From NCBI GenBank assembly GCA_023406985.1, contig JAEXTK010000181.1, forward strand, positions 1-19,773: 19,773 nucleotides of DNA, read 5' to 3'. Position numbers and translations under genes: made by a program. Positions 7,935-14,182 of this stretch are shown here, piece by piece (position 1 is the first letter of the stretch; the number at the start of each line of letters is the position of its first letter). The notes below the pieces were generated by a model. The model was not told the origin of the DNA and did no database searches. It worked only from the letters and a program-made list of their open reading frames with translations. This stretch comes from Spirochaetota bacterium (GTDB taxonomy: Bacteria; Spirochaetota; Spirochaetia; Treponematales; Breznakiellaceae).

Positions 7935-7991
7935 ACCGCGCGGGGCGCTGCGTCCCTCAGCGACCGCAGCTAGCCGCGAGAGCGGCCGGCC

Positions 7992-8465
7992 TCAGCCGAC
8001 GAGCAGGCGTCCGATTTCGTTGAGTTCGGCCATCTGGAGATAGAGGGGGACTTTGCCCGTGGAGTCCTCCTTGTCCAGGGCGACGAGCTTCAAGTACAGC
8101 TCGTTGAGGAGATCCGCGAATATCTTCAGATTGGACAGGAAATTGTTGACGGCCATATCCCGGAGGACGCGATCCGTGCCCGGACCGCTGCCGAGGTGCA
8201 GACGGAGGGTCGGCGCGAGGTCCTTGCGGGCCAAGGCCGTGAAGCGCGCCGCGGCCGCGATCTGACGATACAGATCGTCCAGATGGTCGCCTTGGTAGTT
8301 GTACACCTCGGTGCGCTCGGTCAACTTCTCGATGAGATCCCAGGACTGGTTGTCCAAGGGGAGATGCTGGAGCGCCGGTCTGATATACCGATTCGAAATG
8401 TTGGAGCGGTAGTGCTCGCCGAGACGTTCGATGAGGCGAATGACTTCATGATCCTTGACGTGCAT
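7992..8465 (-). CDS. Small helical protein of unknown function
   Basis: A 157-residue, cytoplasmic-looking protein (no signal peptide, no membrane segment). Predicted mostly alpha-helical with many charged and Leu residues, for example HEVIRLIERLGEHY, QSWDLIEKLTERTEVY, LDDLYRQIAAAARFTALARK and FLSNLKIFADLLNELYLKL. I do not recognise the family. The frame continues upstream to 8672, but the ATG at 8465 is chosen because a near-consensus promoter (-10 TATAGT) ends 7 nt before it and the region beyond is the start of the divergent gene. The promoter is among the best in the window, so the protein may be well expressed. Divergent from a solute-binding lipoprotein; whether they function together is unknown. 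Confidence 0.75.
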   Translation of the reverse strand: MHVKDHEVIRLIERLGEHYRSNISNRYIRPALQHLPLDNQSWDLIEKLTERTEVYNYQGDHLDDLYRQIAAAARFTALARKDLAPTLRLHLGSGPGTDRVLRDMAVNNFLSNLKIFADLLNELYLKLVALDKEDSTGKVPLYLQMAELNEIGRLLVG

Positions 8466-8472
8466 TGGCTCG

Positions 8473-8501
8473 ACTATATCCCCCGTTCCGCCGATTGACA
8501 A
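8473..8501 (-). promoter_or_regulatory. Promoter of the 157-residue protein gene (leaderless)
   Basis: On the minus strand: -35 TTGTCA (8501-8496), 17 nt spacer, -10 TATAGT (8478-8473), 7 nt, ATG at 8465. Each box matches 5 of 6 consensus bases. The -35 box overlaps the -35 of the divergent promoter by 5 bp. No Shine-Dalgarno. Confidence 0.68.
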
Positions 8502-8523
8502 GGCAAAAATCCGCCCGTAGGAT
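8495..8523 (+). promoter_or_regulatory. Promoter of the solute-binding lipoprotein gene (leaderless)
   Basis: Perfect -35 TTGACA (8495-8500), 17 nt spacer, -10 TAGGAT (8518-8523, 4 of 6), then 6 nt to the ATG at 8530. No Shine-Dalgarno can fit, so a leaderless transcript is predicted. The -35 overlaps that of the opposite promoter. Confidence 0.68.
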
Positions 8524-8529
8524 TCGGAC

Positions 8530-9789
8530 ATGAGTCCACGCCCCCGCGCCGTCCCTGCCGTACTCCTGCTCGGCCTGCTCGCGCTCTTTTCCTCGTGCGA
8601 GTTCATCGAGCCGAAAGTCGCGGTCCTCTGGACGGACCGTCCTGAGTTCGCCTTGTACGCGGAGCTCTTCAACGCGAGCCAGTCGCGCTACAAGATGGAG
8701 ACCTACTACCGGGAGGCGCCCGCGCAAGCCCTCGTCGGCGCGAGCGAATACCCCGACGTGGTCGTGGGCAGCTGGCTCAAGAGCTCATCCACCCGCACCC
8801 TGTTCCGCCCCCTCGATTACTTCTTCGAGGAACTCCTGCTTACGGAGACCGCGTTCTATCCGAAACTGCTCGCGCTCGGGAACATAGACGGCAAGCAGTA
8901 CCTGCTGCCGGTATCCTTCAATTTACCGGCGCTCATCTTCTCCCGGGAGAACGCCTCCCTGGTGCCTTCGCCCTTCACGCTCTCCCTCGACGAGATCCGC
9001 GCGCTCGGCAAGGCCCACAACGTGATCACGAACGGCTCGTTCACGAGGATGGGCTTCTCGCCGCGGTGGAACGACGAGTTCCTCTTCGTCGCGGCAGCCC
9101 TATTCGGCACCTCCTTCCGGGAGGGGGCGCCGCTCGCGTGGGACAAGGGGGCCTTGGACAAGGCCGTGACCTATCTCAAGGAGTGGACCGCCGACGCGAA
9201 CCGGAGCACGACCGACGAGGACGATTTCGAGTTCAAGTATCTCTACGACCCGCCGCACCGCCTCGCCTCGTCGGGCCGTATCCTCTTCGCCTACATCACG
9301 AGCGCGGACCTCTTCACCGTTCCGGAAGAACGGCGGGCGAACCTGGACTTCCGTTGGATCGCGAAAGACGCCGCGATTCCCGTGGCGGAAGGGTCGGCCT
9401 ACCTCGGAATCTGCAAACGGGGCAAGGCGCGCAACGCCGCGGACGCCTTCGTACAGTTCCTTTATAAAGAAGAGACGCAGCGTCGCATCCTGGAACAGAG
9501 CAAACGCGTCCGCCTGAACGAGTCCGTGTTCGGCATCGCGGGAGGCTTCTCCGCCCTCCGTTCCGTCAACGACGACATCTTCCCCCTCTTCTATCCCGGC
9601 CTGCTCGGCCACGTGCCTCCCGCCGAGTACCTCTCGCCTCCCAACATCCTCCCGAAGGATTGGACGACCTTGAAGCTGCGGGTGGTCCTGCCCTACCTCC
9701 ACGACCGCGTCCGCGTCGCGGACGACGCGAAGATCCAATCGCTCGAGGATCGCTTCGCCGAATGGTATCGGCTCAACCCGGAGCGCTGA
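8530..9789 (+). CDS. Extracellular solute-binding lipoprotein (ABC-type family 1-like)
   Basis: A 419-residue protein with a lipoprotein signal peptide (AVLLLGLLALFSSC, Cys23; Phe at -3 gives a relaxed lipobox such as spirochaetes use). The mature part looks like a family 1 periplasmic sugar-binding protein: an N-terminal VAVLWTDRPEFALYAELFNAS strand-helix, EYPDVVVGSWLKSS near 78-90, GKQYLLPVSFNLPALIFSRE (121-140), a mid-protein helix LDKAVTYLKEW and GSAYLGICKRGKARNAADAFVQFLYKEETQRRIL (about 288-320), which is the usual hinge and helix of this fold. Ligand unknown; a carbohydrate is a guess. No permease or ATPase gene lies next to it, so it is an orphan, perhaps serving a transporter elsewhere. 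Monocistronic or cotranscribed with the small gene 73 nt downstream. Confidence 0.8.
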   Translation: MSPRPRAVPAVLLLGLLALFSSCEFIEPKVAVLWTDRPEFALYAELFNASQSRYKMETYYREAPAQALVGASEYPDVVVGSWLKSSSTRTLFRPLDYFFEELLLTETAFYPKLLALGNIDGKQYLLPVSFNLPALIFSRENASLVPSPFTLSLDEIRALGKAHNVITNGSFTRMGFSPRWNDEFLFVAAALFGTSFREGAPLAWDKGALDKAVTYLKEWTADANRSTTDEDDFEFKYLYDPPHRLASSGRILFAYITSADLFTVPEERRANLDFRWIAKDAAIPVAEGSAYLGICKRGKARNAADAFVQFLYKEETQRRILEQSKRVRLNESVFGIAGGFSALRSVNDDIFPLFYPGLLGHVPPAEYLSPPNILPKDWTTLKLRVVLPYLHDRVRVADDAKIQSLEDRFAEWYRLNPER

Positions 9790-9800
9790 GCGGAGCCGGA

Positions 9801-9820
9801 CGGAAACGCTAATCTTTCCG
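9801..9820 (+). other. Small hairpin between the lipoprotein gene and the 131-residue gene
   Basis: Arms CGGAAA (9801-9806) and TTTCCG (9815-9820) around an 8-nt loop, 11 nt after the lipoprotein stop. No T tract follows. It may attenuate or protect the 3' end. No convincing promoter was found for the next gene in this 73-nt gap. Confidence 0.35.
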
Positions 9821-9862
9821 GCGACCCGTTCCGATACCTCAATATGAGGGAGGATCGGGGCC

Positions 9863-10258
9863 ATGATGTTCGGTTCCGCGGCCATCAGCAGCATTCCCGC
9901 CGCAAGCTACCTGGTGCACGGGTATTCCGCCGGCAAGGCGGCCTTCCCCGTTTCGCCTTCAAGCTATATCTATTCCCGGTTCGAGCACGTGGTCGGCGTT
10001 CCGGCCCCCGAGGGTACGGCCGGCGTCGCGGTGAGCAAGCTCAAGATCCTCGACGTCCTCATCGATCAACTTTCCCAGCTCAAGAAAAAGGGCGACCCGA
10101 GTTTCGGCGCTTCGGGCCCGATCAGCGAAGACCGCATCGACGCGCTCATCGAACAGTACGAGACGCAGATCCGCGGCGCGCGCGCGGCCAACCTCGCCAT
10201 GCCCTACGCCCCGAAGCCGACCGCGCCCGCGGGCGCGATCTTCAACCTCGTCGCCTGA
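9863..10258 (+). CDS. Small protein of unknown function
   Basis: A 131-residue protein that I cannot assign. It begins with a Ser/Ala/Tyr/Pro-rich section (SSIPAASYLVHGYSAGKAAF, PSSYIYSRFEHVVGVPAPEG), contains one amphipathic helix (VAVSKLKILDVLIDQLSQLKKKG, about 56-78) and another (SEDRIDALIEQYETQIRGAR, about 87-106), and ends in Ala/Pro-rich sequence and IFNLVA. There is no clear signal peptide or membrane segment. Start: two consecutive ATG codons at 9863 with GGGAGG 9 nt upstream. Codon use matches its neighbours, which supports real coding. The stop is only 5 bp from the stop of the convergent sugar phosphorylase gene. Confidence 0.65.
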   Translation: MMFGSAAISSIPAASYLVHGYSAGKAAFPVSPSSYIYSRFEHVVGVPAPEGTAGVAVSKLKILDVLIDQLSQLKKKGDPSFGASGPISEDRIDALIEQYETQIRGARAANLAMPYAPKPTAPAGAIFNLVA

Positions 10259-10263
10259 ACCGC

Positions 10264-12015
10264 TCAAAGTTCCAGATCGGCGACCGCGCGGCCGCCCGCG
10301 AACTCCAGCCAGCGCGTCCCGAAGGGCTGCAGGGTCAGTTCGCCCGCGCCTCCCGAAAACCCGTAGCGTAGAGACCTCTCTTCCCCGCCGAAGTTGGAGG
10401 CGCAGAGCACGTACCGGCCCGCCGCGTCGGGACCGCGGACGAGGGCGAAGAGGGGGCCTTCCGCGGGGAGCACGGTCTGGCCCGCCGCCGGGTGAAAGGC
10501 CGGCCGGCCCGAACGGAAACGGATGAGCCGTCCCAGACCGTCGTACACGAGCTTCCGCAGGGATCCATCCGCGCTCAATTCCGCTTCCAGGTCATCCATC
10601 GGTAATTTCTTCCGGTTGATCGCCCGATTGTAGCCGCGCAGCGCCACCCCCTCGGACCAGTTCGTCGAGCCGATCCAGCTGTGGAAGTAGAGGGCCGGTA
10701 CGCCCGCGAGCGAAAGCATCACGGCGTGGGCAGCCAAGAAGATGCGCGCGTTCGTGCGGGTCGAGACGTCCGGACGGGCCACGGCGGAAAGATAGGTGGC
10801 GTTGAGTTCGTACGGCACGTTTCCCGTCGGCCCTGCCTTATAGGAAACTCGTCCGCCCTTTTCGACGACTTTGCGGATGGTGGCCGCGAGTTCGGCCTCG
10901 CCGATGAGCGGGGCCGCGGGCGTCAGCCCGATACCGTCGTGGCTCCCGAGGAAGTTGAAGAAAGAGCAGCCCGGCGGCGGGGCCTCCAGGCTCTCCGCCC
11001 AGCGCCGGAGCGGACGGGCGTCCTCCGCGACCGCCGCGTGGAGCACGAGCGGCGGGAGGGCGAAGTTATAGACCAGGTGCGCCTCGTCCCCGGTCCCGAA
11101 GTACGCGATGTTGTCCGCGTGCGGCACGTTCGTCTCGGTGAGCACCTTCGCGTCCGCCCTGAGGAATTCCAGGAAGGCGCGGATCAGTTTGACCACGGCG
11201 TGGGTCTTCGGATGGTGGATGCACGGCGTCCCATCCTCCTTCCAAAGGTAGGCTATGGCGTCCAGCCTGAGCATACCGGCCCCGCTGCGCACGTAGAAGG
11301 CGATGACGGAAAGGAATTCCAAGAGCACGTCCGGATTCCCGTAATCGAAGTCCACCTGGTCCGCGCTGAAGGTCGTCCAGACGGAGCACGGGCTCCCGTC
11401 CGGGCGGGAGAATCGCGTCAACAAGGGATGCGTCCGGGGACGGACGACCGCCGAGGAGTCGTAGTCCGGCGGGCGGGTCAGGTACCACGAGGCGTACGGA
11501 GGCTCCCCCGCCAGGAAGGCCGCGAACGGCGCGCTCCGGGCGCTGTTGTGGTTCAGCACGACGTCGAAGACGAGGTCGAATTCCTCGGCGAAGGCGCGGA
11601 TATCGTCCCACGCCCCGAGCGCCGGATCCACGGCCCGATAATCGATCACGGAAAAGCCGTCGTCCGATGAATAGGGAAAGAAGGGGAGCAGGTGGATATA
11701 GGAGAAGAGGTCCGAGCCCCTCCGCGCGACGAAATCCCGCACCACCTCGAGCGGGGGCTTCCCCGCGCGCTCGGCTTCGCCGCTCGGAAGGACCGAGTCG
11801 CCGTAGGCGATGAGGACGCAATCGCGCTCGGAAAAGCCGGGACCATCGGCCGCGGAGCCGCGGAGCCGCGACCGGCCTCGCGCCGGAGGCCGCGCCGCCC
11901 CTGAGCGCTCGCGTTCGGCGAGTTCGAGGAGCCGGATCAAGAAGGCCTTCCCCGCCGCCTCTCCGTAAATGAAGGAAGAGAGCGTCTCCAACCGGTCACG
12001 CGGAGTCTCGTTCAT
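10264..12015 (-). CDS. GH13 subfamily 18 sugar phosphorylase (sucrose/glucosylglycerate phosphorylase-like)
   Basis: A 583-residue alpha-amylase-superfamily enzyme. Conserved regions: DVVLNH (151-156), LRLDAIAYLWKEDGT (249-263, nucleophile Asp252), VLTETN (291-296, acid/base Glu294) and FNFLGSHDGIGLTP (353-366, transition-state Asp360). The combination RLDAxAYLWKEDGT plus SHDGIG is typical of GH13_18, whose members phosphorolyse alpha-glucosides such as sucrose, sucrose 6-phosphate, glucosylglycerol or glucosylglycerate to glucose 1-phosphate. The length and helical N-terminal extension are closer to the glucosylglycerate type than to the ~500-residue sucrose phosphorylases, but the acceptor cannot be fixed. 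No signal peptide, so cytoplasmic. Residues 38-60 are a low-complexity Arg/Ala/Gly insert. ATG at 12015 has GGAGGG about 7 nt upstream. Monocistronic, divergent from pckA. Confidence 0.85.
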   Translation of the reverse strand: MNETPRDRLETLSSFIYGEAAGKAFLIRLLELAERERSGAARPPARGRSRLRGSAADGPGFSERDCVLIAYGDSVLPSGEAERAGKPPLEVVRDFVARRGSDLFSYIHLLPFFPYSSDDGFSVIDYRAVDPALGAWDDIRAFAEEFDLVFDVVLNHNSARSAPFAAFLAGEPPYASWYLTRPPDYDSSAVVRPRTHPLLTRFSRPDGSPCSVWTTFSADQVDFDYGNPDVLLEFLSVIAFYVRSGAGMLRLDAIAYLWKEDGTPCIHHPKTHAVVKLIRAFLEFLRADAKVLTETNVPHADNIAYFGTGDEAHLVYNFALPPLVLHAAVAEDARPLRRWAESLEAPPPGCSFFNFLGSHDGIGLTPAAPLIGEAELAATIRKVVEKGGRVSYKAGPTGNVPYELNATYLSAVARPDVSTRTNARIFLAAHAVMLSLAGVPALYFHSWIGSTNWSEGVALRGYNRAINRKKLPMDDLEAELSADGSLRKLVYDGLGRLIRFRSGRPAFHPAAGQTVLPAEGPLFALVRGPDAAGRYVLCASNFGGEERSLRYGFSGGAGELTLQPFGTRWLEFAGGRAVADLEL

Positions 12016-12050
12016 ACCCGTCCCTCCGGCCGCCGTCGCGGTTACTTACC

Positions 12051-12079
12051 AGGTTAGGTCGTCCGGCCCCGGGATGCAA
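12051..12079 (-). promoter_or_regulatory. Candidate promoter of the sugar phosphorylase gene
   Basis: Minus strand: -35 TTGCAT (12079-12074), 17 nt spacer, -10 TAACCT (12056-12051), then about 30 nt leader with GGAGGG before the ATG at 12015. Spacing is ideal but the -35 is weak (3 of 6). Confidence 0.4.
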
Positions 12080-12134
12080 CCGAACTTCAGCCTCTGCTCT
12101 TCCTTCAATCCTTTTCATCTATCTTCCAACCTTC

Positions 12135-12163
12135 TTGAACAAACGCCATAAAAACGGTAGGTT
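12135..12163 (+). promoter_or_regulatory. Candidate promoter of pckA
   Basis: -35 TTGAAC (12135-12140), 17 nt spacer, -10 TAGGTT (12158-12163), leaving a leader of about 48 nt with AAGGAG (12207-12212) 5 nt before the ATG at 12218. The -10 sits inside an AT-rich inverted repeat. Confidence 0.5.
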
Positions 12164-12168
12164 TTTAT
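12148..12168 (+). promoter_or_regulatory. Inverted repeat over the pckA -10 box (candidate operator)
   Basis: Perfect 8-bp arms ATAAAAAC (12148-12155) and GTTTTTAT (12161-12168) around GGTAG. This is markedly AT-rich for a genome of this composition and covers the spacer end and the -10. Such dyads are usual for dimeric repressors; a hairpin in the transcript is less likely because most of it lies upstream of the expected start point. No factor can be named. Confidence 0.5.
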
Positions 12169-12217
12169 CGGTAAGCCTCCCTAAAGGTAGCCCCAATATC
12201 ACACGCAAGGAGCTCCT

Positions 12218-14047
12218 ATGAACGTTAACGCGCTCAAGCATTCCGGACTCAAGAAGTGGGTCGAGGATGCCGTCGCCCTCATGACTCCCGATAACGTCGT
12301 CGTCTGTGACGGTTCCCAGGCCGAATACGACGCCATGATCAAGACCATGGTGGACGGCGGACTCGCCACCCCCCTCAACCCCAAGAAGCGCCCCGGAAGC
12401 TATCACTTCCGCTCCGATCCCTCCGACGTCGCGCGCGTCGAGAACCGCACCTACATCGCCTCCAAGACCCAGGAGGCCGCCGGTCCGACCAACAACTGGA
12501 TCGACCCCACCGAGCTCAAGACCACCATGAAGGGCCTCTACAAGGGCTGCATGAAGGGCCGCACGATGTACGTGATCCCCTTCTCCATGGGTCCCGTCGG
12601 TTCCAACATCGCCAAGATCGGCGTGGAGATCACCGACTCCGAATACGTCGTCGTGAACAAGCACATCATGACCCGCGTCGGCAGCAAGGTCCTGGAGGTT
12701 CTCGGCGACAAGGGCGAGTACGTCCCCTGCCTCCACTCCGTCGGCAAGCCCCTCGGCAGCGGCGACAAGGACAACGGCAAGTGGCCCTGCGCCCCCATCG
12801 ACAAGAAGTACATCTCCCACTTCCCCGAGTCCCGCGAGATCTGGTCCTTCGGCTCGGGATACGGCGGCAACGCCCTCCTCGGCAAGAAGTGCCTCGCGCT
12901 CCGCATCGCCTCCGTCATCGCGCGCGATGAAGGCTGGCTCGCCGAGCACATGCTCATCCTCAAGATCACCAATCCCGCGGGCGAGTCCAAGTTCGTCGCG
13001 GCCGCGTTCCCCTCTGCCTGCGGCAAGACCAACCTCGCCATGCTCGTCCCGACCGTCCCCGGATGGAAGGTAGAGACCATCGGCGACGACATCGCCTGGA
13101 TGAAGTTCGGCAAGGACGGACGGCTCTACGCCATCAACCCGGAAGCCGGTTTCTTCGGCGTCGCCCCGGGAACCTCCATGGATTCCAACCCCAACGCCAT
13201 GCACGCCGCCGAGAAGAACACCATCTTCACGAACGTCGTGGTGACCGAGGACAAGGACGTCTGGTGGGAGCAGATCGGCTACCCCGCCCCGAAGGGCAAG
13301 AACATCGACTGGAAGGGCAACGACTGGGTCGAGGGCAGCAAGGACGCCGAAGGCAACAAGATCCTCGGCGCGCACCCGAACGCCCGGTTCACCGCCCCGG
13401 CCAAGCAGTGCCCCTGCATCGCCAAGGAGTGGGAGGATCCCGCGGGAGTCCCGATCTCCGCGATCCTCTTCGGCGGCCGCCGCCCGAGCACCATCCCCCT
13501 CGTCCACCAGGCCACGAACTGGGTCCACGGCGTGTTCATGGGCTCCATCGTCGGTTCCGAGATCACGGCCGCCGCGCTCGACCTCAAGGTCGGCTCCGTC
13601 CGCCGCGACCCCTTCGCCATGCTGCCGTTCTGCGGCTACCACATGGGCGAGTATTTCCAGCACTGGATCAACCTGGGCAAGAAGGCCGACGCCGACAAGC
13701 TGCCGAAGATATTCTTCGTCAACTGGTTCCGCAAGACCTCCGACGGCAAGTGGCTCTGGCCGGGCTACGGCGAGAACAGCCGCGTCCTCAAGTGGATCTT
13801 CGAGCGCTGCGCCGGCACGGCGAAGTTCCAGGAGACCCCGATCGGCATCATGCCGACCGTGGACGCGATCGATCGCCCCGCTTCCGTGTCCGAGACCGAC
13901 ATGAAGGAACTCCTCAACGTCGACGTCGAGGGCTGGAAGAAGGAGATCGCGGACGTCCGCGAGAACCACTATCCCAAGTTCGGCGCCAAGCTCCCGAAGG
14001 AGCTCATGGGCGAGCTTGAGGCGATTGAGAAGAGACTCGGCAAGTAA
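12218..14047 (+). CDS. pckA: Phosphoenolpyruvate carboxykinase (GTP)
   Basis: A 609-residue GTP-type PEP carboxykinase, which interconverts oxaloacetate plus GTP with PEP, CO2 and GDP in gluconeogenesis or, in fermenters, anaplerotic CO2 fixation. Seen: VARVENRTYI (71-80, substrate Arg73), SGYGGNALLGKKC (213-225, metal/PEP site), kinase-1 loop FPSACGKTNL (264-273, with the reactive Cys268), kinase-2 GDDIAWMKF (289-297), NPEAGFFGVAPGTS (307-320), GGRRPSTIPLV and the C-terminal NWFRK. Length is normal. Codon use is strongly biased (nearly all C- or G-ending, AAG for Lys), suggesting high expression, unlike the neighbouring genes. The start has AAGGAG 5 nt upstream. Monocistronic, ending at a bidirectional terminator. 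The organism probably relies on it at the PEP/oxaloacetate node. Confidence 0.97.
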   Translation: MNVNALKHSGLKKWVEDAVALMTPDNVVVCDGSQAEYDAMIKTMVDGGLATPLNPKKRPGSYHFRSDPSDVARVENRTYIASKTQEAAGPTNNWIDPTELKTTMKGLYKGCMKGRTMYVIPFSMGPVGSNIAKIGVEITDSEYVVVNKHIMTRVGSKVLEVLGDKGEYVPCLHSVGKPLGSGDKDNGKWPCAPIDKKYISHFPESREIWSFGSGYGGNALLGKKCLALRIASVIARDEGWLAEHMLILKITNPAGESKFVAAAFPSACGKTNLAMLVPTVPGWKVETIGDDIAWMKFGKDGRLYAINPEAGFFGVAPGTSMDSNPNAMHAAEKNTIFTNVVVTEDKDVWWEQIGYPAPKGKNIDWKGNDWVEGSKDAEGNKILGAHPNARFTAPAKQCPCIAKEWEDPAGVPISAILFGGRRPSTIPLVHQATNWVHGVFMGSIVGSEITAAALDLKVGSVRRDPFAMLPFCGYHMGEYFQHWINLGKKADADKLPKIFFVNWFRKTSDGKWLWPGYGENSRVLKWIFERCAGTAKFQETPIGIMPTVDAIDRPASVSETDMKELLNVDVEGWKKEIADVRENHYPKFGAKLPKELMGELEAIEKRLGK

Positions 14048-14058
14048 CGCCTGACGGC

Positions 14059-14080
14059 GCGGAACGCGTACGCGTTCCGC
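14059..14080. repeat. Perfect 22-bp palindrome after pckA
   Basis: The two 11-nt halves are exact reverse complements centred between 14069 and 14070 (GCGGAACGCGT and its complement), with GGCG/CGCC able to pair further out after a mismatch. It lies 11 nt after the pckA stop and 37 nt before the terminator. It could be a protein-binding dyad, a repeat unit or a 3' hairpin. Confidence 0.55.
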
Positions 14081-14116
14081 ATCGCCGGAGCGAAGCGCCT
14101 GCCTCACGCTAAAACA

Positions 14117-14148
14117 GAAGGCCCCCGGAGATTTCCCCGGGGGCCTTC
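14117..14148. terminator. Bidirectional terminator between pckA and thrS2
   Basis: Perfect 12-bp arms GAAGGCCCCCGG (14117-14128) and CCGGGGGCCTTC (14137-14148) with an 8-nt loop, between two convergent genes. On the minus strand the stem is followed by TGTTTTAG; on the plus strand by TTCATG, so it looks stronger for the thrS2 transcript, though the stem serves both. Confidence 0.85.
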
Positions 14149-14182
14149 TTCATGTTCCGGGAACGACGGACCGGCCGAGGAT

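Noticed and set aside
8466..8672. N-terminal extension of the 157-residue protein
   Set aside because: It lies over the promoter pair and the start of the divergent lipoprotein gene; the sequence is low-complexity and the promoter points to the ATG at 8465.
12119..14107. 662-codon open frame antisense to pckA
   Set aside because: It is a mirror of the strongly biased codon use of pckA (Asp/Val/Gly/Leu-rich, low complexity) and has no motif; pckA itself is unambiguous.
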